This document shows positions 35,667 through 47,370 of a stretch of DNA of 64,000 nucleotides, in pieces. The stretch spans positions 23,623,501 to 23,687,500 of the forward strand of contig NC_135137.1 in the NCBI RefSeq assembly GCF_051014445.1. Reading direction: 5' to 3'. The stretch comes from Colletes latitarsis (taxonomy: Eukaryota > Arthropoda > Insecta > Hymenoptera > Colletidae). The first letter of the stretch is position 1. Every line of letters begins with the position of its first letter. Below the pieces are notes generated by a model that worked only from the letters and a program-made list of their open reading frames with translations, was not told the DNA's origin and did no database searches. Made by a program: the position numbers and the translations under genes.

Positions 35667-37215
35667 GTTCCTAGAGATAATGGTAATTCCAGGCCGCTCG
35701 TCGAACTCGCCGGGTTGAGGTAGGCCAAGGTTTCTATAATCAGAAAAACACGGCTATGTGTTAGACACACGTAAACACGTTATACGTATCTATTTCGCGT
35801 TTGTGTCCTCACGCTCCTGGCTTCGGGATTCGAATGTATAGGAGCGGAGAATTTTGCTCTTTCGTAATATACGAATTCGCTAGTGGACTGTATTTTTATT
35901 TCTGGCTTTTGATAAAGAATCAATTCCTTATCTACGCCGTTTGTAGTCGATTACCTTGTGGACGGGGTTGCAAGTGGAGGTTGTAAGGCTCCAAATGTAC
36001 TTTTCTCGTGAGTCTGTCCACTGAGTCTATGCGTCGAAACGCAGTGCAGTGCAACAGCTCAACCGTCGAACTGTGGCTGCTCTTGGCTGCTTCAACAGAC
36101 GACTTATTGGTCAGGGGTTGCACTACGGAGCCCGACTGCACGTGGTTCACTGCACGTTGCACATCTATTCGTTACACTTAGCAGTATTTGAACCACGTGG
36201 GGGCCTGACCCACGACTCCGTTACTCCTCCGCACAGGTGCTCCTCTAAACGTTACACCGGCGGGATCTCTAGGAGTAAGGACTCGCAGACCGGAAAAGTC
36301 AGGCGTCCTTTGTGGACGTCGACCCGACTACAATGGACCCACCTGGATGGTTCACCACGTAGGTGCCTTCCTTTGGTGTCTCCTCAGCCTGGCGGTAATC
36401 ACAAGAAAAATGAAACGTAATTTTGCCAACTTTCTTATGTCTTGACCATTTATACGATCGAGACGACCGCTCAATTCTGCACAGAGGGATCGAACACCTT
36501 ACTGGTGTATATTTTCGATCACTCCACACGATATCGAACACCTTACTGGTGTATTTTCTCGATCTTCTGTCGCAGGACTGATCTCGTGGAATCTCGATTT
36601 GGGAAATCCCATACGAGATTCCGGGGCGTAGTTGACCGAATCTAAACCGATCCGTTTGTCAAGGAAAAGGCGAATTATTTCCACGCTTTTCTCGAGTTTT
36701 ATCAACTTCTGAGCTGTGCGAGGTCAATCAGTGGACCGCATCAGACTGAACATCTTACTCTTTACACTTTTCAAATACAGGCAGAATCGTTCTGAATATT
36801 AAACAATTAGAACTTTCCTTTTGTAAATCTTTCCGTTCGAGTGTAATCGGGAGGCGATCCGCTCTAGTTGGAAGTCTACGTAGGGCTGCGCGGATTAACA
36901 GCCGAAGACGCGGCCGCATTACTCTAATTAGTCGTTACGCGGCGCTGTCTAAATGTTGGCAGTCTTTCTCCATCTAATTCTTAGCACACTATTCTCTCAC
37001 GGTACTGACGTCATCAACACCGTTAGCACACTGGAATCGAAGGTAATGAGCCGTTACCGATGCCAGAAAAACTAGTAATAACCGCGTTTTTCTATCACTG
37101 TTCGCTGTACAAATTCTCTTAGAGATAATCTCTCGATTATTATACGCTAACAGGATTAACGGTAATCGCGGCCGATGACAATCGCTCGGCATTATGCAAA
37201 TCTTTAAACACTAAC

Positions 37216-38096
37216 ACTACCTTTAACATTCTTCTCGTACATCTCATTCATAAACTCGTGTCTCGCCGTCTCATTCGGCACATCATACACAATCACCTTA
37301 GGACCGATCTTCCTAGGTAACTCCACTTTCAACCCACTTTCTTCAAACTTCTTACATTCACGCACCGATTTCAAATCACTCTCACTTGCCGTCTCAATCG
37401 CTATACCACTCGCCCTAATGTTCCTCACAGCTTTCACACGCGCATTCAACACACCACTTACCTCACGCATCACCTTCTCCTTCACCTGCTCACTCGTCGC
37501 TTTCACCGTCGCATCTTTGGGCCTAACGACCACCGCATACGACTTCACATTCGACCGCACACTCTGCGACTTACTCACACCAGACACACCAGGCACACTC
37601 CTCGCCACACTAGTACCAGCCACACTTGCATAACTCACACCACTCTTCCCACTCATTCCACTCATCCCCATACTCATAAGTCTCTCGCACTCATCCAATC
37701 TTCCTTCAGCCTCTCATTCTTATTCATTAGCCTAATCAGTTGCTCCTCATACTCACTCACAGCACTCAAAATAACTTGACTCGCAGCCTTGGACACCCTA
37801 TTGGAGTCAACAAACACAAACCCACGCAACCTCAACCCAATCATTCTCATCCTCGCAACATCATCATCCACGTCCTCACTCACACATTCCACCCCGCCTT
37901 CCTTAACATCCTTCCCATCTCTCACATCCTTCCTCCGCTTCCCCAACACCGGACTCCTCTCCCCACTACACACTGAAGAGGCCCTGGATTTAGCATAACC
38001 AGACCCAGATGCCCCCACCCCCACATCCACACACTCCTGCGCTCGATACTCCTTCTCATCGTTAACCCCCCTATCCCCAGTTAAGCACGAATCCAT
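37216..38096 (-). pseudogene. LINE-B ORF1, N-terminal part, frame change
   Basis: Begins at the ATG at 38096 (MDSCLTGDRGVNDEKEY), with an acidic, Ser-rich segment and a short coiled-coil-like stretch (YEEQLIRLMNKNERLKEDW) ending at 37674. The frame then shifts; from 37698 the other frame reads Ser/Gly/Val-rich linker, VRNIRASGIAIETASESDLK and VIVYDVPNETAR, the R1-clade Gag core. There is no ATG at the second frame's start. Downstream the LTR at 37210 interrupts it; the zinc knuckles resume at 29604. Confidence 0.82.
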
Positions 38097-38471
38097 GAAA
38101 TTCCCACGAGTCGGGATGAACTACAAGTCACTTCCCGGGTGACGCCCTTCCCGAGAAGAAGGCTCGATACTCAGGAGATTGCCAGGTGTCCTGAGGTGAC
38201 CGCTAGGGATTGAAGCTACCCCTCCAATCATGCATCCCATCACCGCGCATCATAGCTTAGGATTCGGGGGTAATTTACAGAGTTACCATCCTCGCAGCCC
38301 AGGCGGTTAAGCCAAGGCCCCCGGCCCGACCTGCCATCGCGTACCATTCGCAAAACCTAAAAGGAATTGCGAACGGGTCGTCGCGACGACCAACAGGGGG
38401 TTGCGGTGTGTGTGACTCAGGTACCCCGGGTTCGTTAAGCCCGTACTGCAGCTGAATGGCTGACAGCCCCC
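38097..38471 (-). promoter_or_regulatory. LINE-B 5' UTR, structured, shared with LINE-A
   Basis: Counterpart of 35283-35666. The same ordered conserved blocks are present. The 10-bp stem is 38344-38353 with 38367-38376, and the adjacent stem GGTCGT/ACGACC is 38376-38381 with 38386-38391. One stem pair differs from LINE-A on both sides (A-U there, G-C here). The element starts near 38471, where LINE-F sequence resumes. Confidence 0.75.
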
Positions 38472-41035
38472 GGGCGGACCCTACGGGGGCAAAGTTTTTG
38501 AAAATACATGGCCTCCGTTTTCTGAGGTGCCACCTCTAGACCCAGTCTGCGGATTTCCGCGACGACGGCGGCCACCGCCACCTCCGCGTCACGCGCTGTC
38601 CCTCTCCAGTCTGTCCCGCTGACGAGCACCAGCGTGTCATCGGCATAACACGCCAGCGGGCAGAGGGGCCCCCCGCAGTACCGTGTCCTACCCGATGCTC
38701 CACAGCAGGGGCTCCAAAACTGACCCCTGCGGAACACCGCGTACGACCCCCCTCCGCATTATAACTCCATCCCGGCCGGTGCAACTGATCCACCTGTCGC
38801 TCAGGTAGGACCCGACTATCCTCCTCAGGTATGGGGGCACACGATGAAAGTCTAGCGCCCCCATGGTCGCTTGCCACAGCAGGACCTTAAAGGCATTGAC
38901 GATATCTAGTGATATCGCCAGAACCACCCTACCCTGGGAGGTGGCCCCCTGAGAGAGGGACCAGACGAGCTGGATGGCATCGAGCGTGGACCGTCACTCT
39001 CTAAAGTCGAATTGGCATGGGGCCAAGTCGGGTCCTAACGTGGACAGGTGGTTGGCGAGGCGGTCAGCCACTATGCGTTCAAAGAGCTTGCCCACCTCAT
39101 CCAACAGACACGCCAGCCGGTACACGGAGGGCGTTCCGGCCGGTATGCAGACCTTCCCGCCTTCTGGGGAAGGACCAGCCGCGCCGCCTTCCAGGGCGAG
39201 GGGAATACCCCTCGGCGGGCTCAAGACGCCAAGGGCATAAGTCCAACATCTGGCCGGGCACGACGTCGGGACCCGGAGCAACCCTCCAAGCCCTCATCCG
39301 ATGAACGGCCCGGCCCATCTCCTCGGAGGTGACCTCCAGTTCCTGGAACCAGATGGTAGGGTCCTAGGGTTCTCGAGGAGGTGGTACTCCGTCCCGGTTA
39401 CCTCTTCTAAAAACTGGAGGTCGAGAGTCTCCGTCAGAGGGGGCGCCGCATGGTCGAAGCTTGCCCATTACAAGCTTATACGGGCGCCCCCACGGATCCC
39501 TATTCAGCTCCCCGAGGAAGTCCTTCCATGCCCGTGCCTTGGTGTCTCGGATGGCGCGCTGGAGGGTCCGCCGCTCCATGGTGAACTCCTTGTAGATGCG
39601 CGCCATCTGCACCGCGGTCGGGCGTCGATGACGTGATCCCCGGGCGTGGGTGTATCTTCGGCGGGCACGCGCACACCGAGCGTTGCGCAGCTCGATGTGC
39701 GGCGACCGCCAATACGCCGCGCCCTGGCGTCTGCAAGGCCTGGCTCGGGGCATGGTGGCATCACACACCTCTTTGCACTTGCCTCGGAATCACTCGGCCT
39801 TCCGCTCAACGTCGGCGACGAGTCCATCCTCTGGCTCGGACCAAGCTGCCACCGTTGCGGCTACCTCCGCCATCGCTCATTCCACCCTCTTGAGGGACCA
39901 TCGTGGGTGGGCCACGGCATGTGCCGCACGCCTCCGGCCATGGGGCTCCCTACGCGCCGGGGTGGCTCTCACCGACATGGTGATGTAGAATGTGACCACC
40001 TCTACGGCCACTCACCACCCGGACACGAGTCGCAGGGCCGCAGGGGTTGCGCAGCTGCATGGGCATTGAAGTCCCCCAGGACCAGTATCCGACCGGGCAG
40101 GCATCTCCTTATACAGTCGCCCACTCCGTCCAGGTACGTCGCATATGTGGGCAACACATAGCAGCCCACAACCTCGATGGTCCCCCATTGGGCCGCCAGA
40201 AACCTCTGGCCCGATGCAGGATGGTAACGGGAGGGGACTCTGGCGGCCACGACCAGACCATTGCCACTAAACCGCACAGGCTCCCGACCCAATTGGGCTG
40301 GTCGGGAACCATGTACGGCTTGGCGGCGATGGCCAGGCCTACCCTTTGGGCCTGCAGGTCGTGTAAAATATGTCCTGTGCCCTGCGAGCCTTCGCCAAAT
40401 TGGCCAGGATGAGGAGCGTGAATTTTAGGCCTTCACGACCCCTCCAGGCCTTTACTGTCGGTTGGGGAGAGGTGCTTCTCTTCCCCCTTCGATTCTGCTG
40501 TCGAGAGGGGCCCATTTCCCCGATGTCATCATCCACCTCCATCGATGGGGGGACCACAGTGGTCTCCCTTTGATTGGCTACCGGAGCCTCAGCTCCCTGC
40601 TTCGCCACATTCACCGTAGCAATGAGAGGAGTCCCGTGGGTCTCCCCAGTATGTCCACACACAACGGACATACCGGGGACACCGCGACACACTGCTTGGC
40701 GCAGTGGTCGGAGGAGCCGCATTTGTAACAGCGGCCACTCCGTTCCACCGTCGCCGTGCACCGATGCCTAACATGGCCTGTCTCTTGGCAGCGGTAGCAC
40801 TGCAGTTGACGCGGTGCTAGGACCTCCACCTTTGTGGAGGTCCACCCAACCTTGTCCATTCCGGCCGTCACTATTTTTTCGGGCGGCCGTTAAGGGGCAC
40901 CTAACCCAAACAGTGTCCATAGTCGTGGGGGAGCGGCGTATGTTGCTGACCTGCACCCTTTCCCAGGGCTGCCATTGCCCCGCGAACTTCAGCCGGGGTG
41001 GTGTCATCGTCTAGGCCACTCACCCGCAGCTCATT
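38472..41035 (-). pseudogene. LINE-F (R1-clade, LINE-A relative), heavily decayed ORF1-ORF2
   Basis: Minus strand, upstream to downstream: ORF1 zinc knuckles at 40611-40871 (CYRCQETGHVRHRC, CYKCGSSDHCAKQC, CPLCVDILG); endonuclease at 40002-40292 (ILVLGDFNAHA); RT pieces at 39364-39768 (NRDPWGRPYKLVMGKLRP), 38994-39281 (LACLLDEVGKLFERIV), 38688-38927 (VLAISLDIVNAF, GVPQGSVLEPLLW) and 38435-38737 (CYADDTLVLVSG). Multiple frameshifts, deletions and stops. The 3' end is missing, cut where the LINE-B 5' end begins at 38471. Confidence 0.85.
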
Positions 41036-41239
41036 TTTTGTTATTATGAAAATTTCAATAAAATGAAAAATTAAGTTAATAAATTTTTTTTTCTCATGAA
41101 CAAATTGTATTTTGTTAAATTTGTTAACACCTTGTTATTGTACATAAGAAGCCATTAACCTCGCCCATTAACAATTTTTTCATATGTTTTTCCGTTTTCG
41201 AGATAGCCGTTTCAAGCCAAAACTTCAAGGGGTGGTTGC
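41036..41239. other. AT-rich spacer
   Basis: Short AT-rich stretch between two LINE fragments, no ORF, no clear repeat. Confidence 0.3.
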
Positions 41240-41864
41240 ACCGCTTAAACTCGAATTACCGCAGCTAAGAAAAATACGTGTCGACTATTTGTGGCTGCTT
41301 TAGAAGTGTACGATATTTCATCAAAATTGAAGCCGGACCGTTCGCGAAGGTTCCTTGTCAGTATCGCTTTCCTTACGTCAGCGTGGGTGAAATCTGTTAT
41401 GTCCTCTATGTCCGGAGGTTCGTTTCTCTGTTGTCTTCTTGCCCTCTGGGTGTCTGTGCGTCGGTGTCGTCGGGTGTTAGGGAGTTCAGGAGGCTCAGGG
41501 CAGATTCTTCCCACGTCAGTGTGAAATGGTGCCCATCTCCTGCGGTTGACAGGGCTTTGTCCGGGGAGATTTTCTTCATGCAAAGTTTGTAGACTGAGCC
41601 TCATGGGTCGCGGTATCCTTCGGCTGTGACATATTCTTGTCAACTTCGATTCTTTGCCCTCTTTATTTCGCCTGTGTATTCCCTTCTTATTCGGAGGTAC
41701 GTTGTTCTTTTCTCATACTTAATTATTGGGTTTGTTTTTGTCTGGAAAGCCTTCCGGGCCTTGTATGTTTGCCTTTTCTTTTTGGTTAAGCTTTCGGTCC
41801 AGCATGGAATTGAATTGCTATGCGCTTCTCTAGGTTTTATTGCTGCTCTGCTCGCGTGTACCTC
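41240..41864 (-). pseudogene. R1-clade LINE ORF2 fragment between endonuclease and RT
   Basis: The minus strand reads CWTESLTKKKRQTYKARKAF (the W-x-E-L region after the endonuclease), RDP*GSVYKLC (the conserved DPWG motif, with TGA in place of Trp) and DFTHADVRKAIL (the N-terminal RT region). It matches the LINE-C subfamily best. It is cut on the upstream side by the pogo-like element at 41865. Frameshifted and nonsense-broken. Confidence 0.75.
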
Positions 41865-44808
41865 TTAAAGGGTACAGTTTCTGAAAAAAGTACTACATCC
41901 AGAGTTGTACAGTTCAGAGTAATGCACTTGATGGCGTTCTTGAAATCGACCTTGAGGTCGATTTTCAAAGTTGTTAGGGGGAGGAGGTTTGAAAATGCCT
42001 CGCCTAACGGTGGTCCGGATCTCGAGGGAAGGAACAGACGGAAAATAAGCGGTACAATAAAGTATGATTTTCGCTTATCCGAATGCATGGATAAGCCTTT
42101 TATTTCCGTCTTTGGTTTTTCTTTTATGGCGTTATAGGTTCCGGATAATTGCCGGCCGACGTCTGCTTCTGCCAGACTATGTTATTATCCGGCCTGCGTT
42201 GATACCCTGAAACAGAAAGAGACACGACTAGGGGTTAAATACCTATCGACGTGAGTCACGTCGCTTGTCTTTCTCTTTTCCGTACGCTCTTGGCGGGTGC
42301 TTGTCGCACCTAGGAGCGGGAATCTCTGCCGCCGCAATACGCAGCTAAGTTAGTTGGCTGTATGTGTGTGAGCGTTCCCTTTAAACCGGGAATCGCTCGT
42401 TCTGTTCCAATTATGGAATTTCGTCTCGGTTTTTTCTGTTCGACTGCAACACTTGATTGTCGCAGGAGAGGGTGCCAAGAGGGAAGTTTTAAGGCTCCAA
42501 CCGCCACCCGGTCCTCGGCCCCTTAGCGTCTTCGTATGCGTATGTACGGAACACGATGTGGTGCAGTCTTTCAATGGCGTATAGGACGTCTTACTATTGA
42601 GACTGACACCACGACGCCTTGTGAGTCGCGTTGTTCTACGCACAGTGACCGTACAAGATTGGCGATCAGAGAACAACGCTCTGGCATTCGCCGGAAGCTG
42701 GGCTTGGAATATCTCGTCCCACGCTCCGACTAGAAGGCGGCAAGTCCACCCAAGGGTTTTGTGCCAATAAGGCCCCTTTAGGTGGGTGTAAGGCCGTTCG
42801 ATCAAATCAAGGGAGGATCGAGTCTTAACCTCGATACCTCTCGCACGACCGCTGTTTGCAGCAATACGCGGAAAATTCGGGAACTCGATGATACCAAAGA
42901 GTTTCCCGCAGTCTTTAACCGGGTCGTACTCATGACCGAATCGATTAACTGGTTTGATTCGACAACCGGAATTACACGCAGTTTACCGGGGGCAGTTTGC
43001 TTACGCAAGCTAATCCCGTAAAGCTGCGGCTATATGTTGGTTGCCCGCGTTGTGAAAGTTCGAATAACTCGAACTTTCAACGTTGCGTGGGAATCAACCG
43101 CTAGAATCCGAGAATTTTCTTTTTATTGTTCTTAATTTTTGCAAATGCTCGAATAACGCGAAGCAATTCGAAATATTTTGAGGGCCTGTTGAATCTCAAC
43201 GAGTGCTCGAATAACTCGTAACAATTCGGAGTATTTTAAATTAGGTGAAGCGTGATCGGTTATCGATCCGCGCTTGGCAGGCTCTCAGGCTCAGCAAGTG
43301 ACGGACGTGCACGAGCTGCCGAAAAGTACGCGTGAGAGAGGGGGAATCCTCCGACGCGCGGCGCTGTCGCCGTGGCTCTCGTCCGTCTTTATCTAATATG
43401 TAATTGTCGCACCTTCTCTATGGTCGAGCGTTTAACCGAAAAGTTCGAAATCGAACGTTACTGTAATGCTCGCGTGACTTACAGAAAAACTCAAGGAGCG
43501 AGAGTTTTTCTGCTGCCTTCTGTTTCGAATCGCGGACGCGTCGACCTAGAATATTCTGGTCGGTCGCGTATATTGAAAACAAAGCGGATTAACGGCTAAT
43601 TACGGGTTTAAATAAATCGAATTAACTCGATCTTTAAACAAAAATCATTTGAAAATCATTTCATGTTTATCAAAGGAAGTATTTTGCTTTTCACTCCGAG
43701 AATCGATAGAGCGTAAAATTTTACATTCATTATCAGAGCGTTGATGGTTTCTAAGTGAAACAAGCTTCTGCAATTTAATTTAAAATTGTTTATTGATTCA
43801 ACCAATTAAGGCAAGATCAGGCAATAAATCGATCAATAAAGAAATTAAAAGTTAATTATTCATTCAAATAAGGTAAGATGTGTGATCGAGATCCAACCGG
43901 TGAAGGCAAGATTTCGTAATTTCTTTTCACATATGTCTATGAATATAAATTCCATGGTAATTGGCATTATTCTTTATATTCATGACAATAATGAGGAATA
44001 GCTTTATCTTCTATCGCAAAAAAATGCTCCCTACACAGAGAGTTAGTACACCACGCACATTTTATTACTGTAATGTTATTGCAGATTTTGCAGACTGTAT
44101 CGCAATTTTTTAAACAGAAATCGACCGGCATTTCATCTGGTTTTTCTTCAATATATCCATTTTTCCACTAGGCATATTTAATCATGTTTTGGAATCGCGG
44201 TGATAAAATTGAGTGTGGATTAATGATTGAATTTTGAGGATATTATTCATTAAATGTTGGTGTATAAGAGAATTAAGTCTGAAAATTGTTTCAGGAAGTT
44301 TTTCCACGATCTGAATACGTAGACATTCAATGGTTAAATGAAGCCAGTTGTTCCCGCAGGAATTGTAAGGTTTTTACTTCTTTATTATCCTTTCCTATAT
44401 TTTCAAATTTCTTTTCTGTTTGTCCTGACCTAAAATCCAAACACAAAATAGACTTCTTGCCAGTATTAGGCAAAAAAACATATTCAAACCATTTAATAAC
44501 AATGTCGGATGTCAATTTTCCAGATTTTGTGACAAAGACGAGGATATTATCTGCTTTGTACATTGACTTTTGTATTATCGGTCCAAAACGGCCGCTTGTT
44601 TCTTGCAGAACTATTAATAAGGGGGATTTCAGGGTACCATTGACAGATATTAAAGGTTGTATTGTATAACTGTGAGTCAAGTAGTTCAGAGATTGAGCAA
44701 GACACTCCACTTTCAAAGAACCCTTTGAGGCCAATGTACGACAAGCATGTGTTTCCAAATTGAACCCTGACTGATCTGAATTGTAAATGTTTGCTGTCCC
44801 TAACAAGT
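41865..44808 (-). pseudogene. pogo/Tigger-like transposase relic, copy 2, split by a solo LTR
   Basis: 41865-41971 and 43646-44808 together match 6052-7311. The best-preserved frame, 44327-44806, gives 159 residues: MLGTANIYNSDQSGFNLETH, HSYTIQPLISVNGTLKSP, LVFVTKSGKLTSDIVIKWFE and SILCLDFRSGQTEKK, consistent with DDE_1 catalytic positions (SDQSG and LCLDFRSG). Downstream to 43646 it is decayed. It begins at the same TCTTAAAGG boundary as copy 1 and ends at the same LINE-D junction. Confidence 0.72.
41972..43640. mobile_element. solo LTR, 1.67 kb
   Basis: Starts TGTTAGGG and ends TTTAAACA. Duplication AAAGT at 41967-41971 and AAAAT at 43641-43645 (one mismatch). The boundaries are confirmed because the flanks rejoin to match 6165-6170 in the intact relative at 6052. 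AAGGCTCCAA near 42491 is shared with the LTRs at 20866 and 29605. No internal retroviral-type ORF. Confidence 0.82.
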
Positions 44809-45376
44809 CTTTTGTTTTTTTTTGAACGTGGGGAAATTTTCATGGACCCACCCGAAGGGAGGGCCAGCGGGTAGTGCCGGATTCTTACCGGCTAAAACCC
44901 CACAGTGACCATCCTCAGACGGCTGGCGAGGGAACGGGAACTCTAGTGAGACATCACAGAGTCCCCCGCCGGGTCGTGCCTTTTCAAGCCCCTCCCGGTG
45001 GAAAGCACTTTTGCCTCCGCATTCCCATTCAACCCAGGCGCATGGGGCTAAACCGCCGGCCGCGTGGCCACCTTGGTCGCAGGACTCATCCGCAGCCAAC
45101 TGGCTAACCTGCAGCCTTAGGTAAAACCCGCGGCAAATATCCCATGCCCCGGGCCACTCACACACACACATTCACCCACGCAATGCATTCATACCGGTGT
45201 TTGGTCCGCTGGAGGTTTCACTTCGGCCTCCGGGATGCCATGCGAGGATGCGGCCACCAGTCTTCTCAGGTTGATGACCTCATGCCCGCGTCCCATCCCA
45301 GCGGCTGCCGCCTGGACAACCAAACGGGTGCGTGGACTTACCTTAAGGTTAGCGGCGGCTTGACCGTTTGAGCAGA
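44809..45376 (-). mobile_element. LINE-D 3' end, longer copy
   Basis: A T-rich run at 44812-44823 then GAACGTGGGGAAATTTTC and CCCCACAGTGACC, matching the 3' ends at 7312 and 24340. It extends further upstream than the 7312 copy, and 45110-45375 is also found alone at 11889-12225. No ORF2 domain could be recognised, so it is 3' untranslated sequence or very decayed. Confidence 0.65.
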
Positions 45377-46569
45377 GATGCCAGAAAAGCACCGAAGGTG
45401 CTTTCTCACACTATGCCAGATCACGCGTACGTGAGCTCGTGGAGTTTCGGAAAGTCGACAAAGGCAAACTGACATATGCCCTCTTTCTCGATTATTCCGA
45501 AGCTGCCCGAAGTAATTTCGGTCCGCCTCGTGGGAGTCGAGAGAGAAAGGCACACATTTGCCTTCTCGCTCTTAACAACTGAAATCCGACCTCCCGTCTA
45601 CGGCATACGATTTGGAATCTCGAGCCGTGATTTTCGACTGCCCAGGCACTTTTATTTTCCGACCTATGTAGGCGCACATAAGCAAAGTACCCATAATGGA
45701 AAAAAAATTTTGTAAAATTTATTTTACGGAAATACACGTTTTAAGACCCCCTGATCATATTTTAATTATTGAAAAAAAAGAAATTTTTTTTTATTATACC
45801 CATGTATGAGTGTACATATGCATATTAATAATACGATTTTTCAAAATCAAAATTCTTTAAGATTGAAAATTAATAAATTAAAATGAGAGTCCACTCTTTG
45901 CCAGTATCGTGCACGCTGTGGCATTTTTCAATAAGAAGAGTTCTTATTTTTATAACATAAACAAAAAAATAGAATTAATAGTTGCGGAAATTAATTAATA
46001 ATGATTTTCCTCGATATATTTTGAGTTAACCGTATCAATTTGTTATGACGAACTAAATATTATATGTTTAATTTGGCTTAATTTTGCATAAAAAAATGAT
46101 TGTATCGATCCATAAAAATTAATAACGTGCACAATACCGTTCAATGGAAACCACGGGAAAGTGGTGGTCTCTTCCATCAGGAGGGAAATGTAAAAAATTG
46201 TTATTTAATTATGCAATGTGCAATATTGAAATGTTTAAACTAATGTAATGAAAAAAGAGCTCGTAGATACATTAATTTTTGATTAATGTACATACGAGCA
46301 ATAGTCACGAGATCCCCACCATCAAACCGTTTAAAAACAAAGGAATAGTGATCCCGTTTGCCAGTATGATACAAAGTATGGGTTGGATTTTAAATTTGAA
46401 AAGGACATAGTCGAATATTTTTAAAGGTACAAAACATAGCGTTTCATTTTAGAACAGTAACATGAGTTGGCAGGTACTATCATAAAACTGTTTTAGCCAG
46501 TTATATCCCTTTTTACCTGAAGTACAAGGTAAAAAGTACGAGGTACAAGTAAATCGAAATCCGAAAATC

Positions 46570-46757
46570 GTTCACATTTTATTAATGTAAATGAAGCGGC
46601 CTTTCCATCAGAGTTAAATACAAAATTTTGTAATTTCTGTGAAAACAGAATTTTCATTAGATGTACGTGGTGTTTAAAATTTTCATGTTTTGACTGTTTT
46701 TACGAAAAATACCATCCAGATTCATGTACTTCATATATTGAAAATAACACATGTTAA
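46570..46757 (+). pseudogene. C-terminal Cys-rich domain of a pogo-like transposase
   Basis: An open plus-strand stretch reading FINVNEAAFPSELNTKFCNF, then CENRIFIRCTWC and CFDCFYEKYHPDSC, ending at TAA (46755-46757). The spacing of Cys/His pairs suggests a zinc-binding tail. Upstream the transposase core is deleted. It links the long-TIR element to the copies at 6052 and 41865, which show a degraded version of the same tail. Confidence 0.6.
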
Positions 46758-47370
46758 ATGTAATTGGTAAATTCAACTTTAAAAAAAAATATTCGAAGAT
46801 CAGACAAAAATATAATGTCACATTTAGTATACGATTAAAATATAATTAAAAAATAAAAGATTTCTTTTAGCAGGATTCGAACCTGTAGAGCAAAAGAAGC
46901 TCGAACTTACAGCCAAACACCCCATCATTCACACCATACTACTTATTGGTGAATTTGGTTCTATTTTTGGAGATAAGTAGCTGTAATAACTTTAATAATA
47001 TCTTGCAGTAAAACTTAACCAAAAATCGGGTACCATTTCAACTTTCCCTTATTAGAATCGAGTTTTCAATTTGTTTTAGCGAAAATCCCAGCCGGTTAAG
47101 CTGCTTACTGCTGTTTTTAATTACCAAGCATTTATTTCTCAATTAACCCTTTGCGAGTAAAACCATTTTGCACTTTATTCTAAAACATTTGTGGTATTCG
47201 TTTTCAATGCGATTTAAGTAAGCATATAATGTATAAGATTTCATTTAAGTTTTTCTTTTCTAGAGAAGATAGAGAAAAAGTTTTTTAATTTTTTTTACAT
47301 AAAGTTGAATGCTTCCCAAGATTTATATGAAACATTTAAAAGATCTTTTATAAATTACGCCTATGTATTG

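Larger units (their letters stand above)
29605..37210. mobile_element. solo LTR (1.70 kb) interrupted by LINE-A
   Basis: Ends TGTTAAAA (29605) and TTTAAACA (37210), with the 5-bp duplication CTAAC at 29600-29604 and 37211-37215. LTR sequence is 29605-29777 and 35682-37210; LINE-A fills the gap with its own 15-bp duplication. The GGTTGTAAGGCTCC motif near 35978 links it to the LTRs at 20866-22722 and 41972-43640. It carries no Gag or Pol of its own. It sits inside LINE-B ORF1. Confidence 0.88.
26068..38471 (-). mobile_element. LINE-B, R1-clade LINE split by a nested LTR and LINE-A
   Basis: Spans the 5' UTR (38097-38471), ORF1 (38096-37216 plus 29599-29190) and ORF2 (29198-26100). The interruption at 29605-37210 is a solo LTR with CTAAC target duplications, and that LTR contains LINE-A. 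Removing both restores ORF1 across the junction. Almost no 3' UTR follows ORF2 before a C-rich tract near 26061-26070, and no poly-A is visible. Base composition is distinctive: the plus strand is C/A-rich and G-poor over LINE-B coding DNA, unlike the GC-rich LINE-A. Confidence 0.85.

Noticed and set aside
46860..46930. Functional tRNA gene
   Set aside because: Only the T arm and a variable-arm-like hairpin can be drawn. The acceptor and anticodon stems do not pair.
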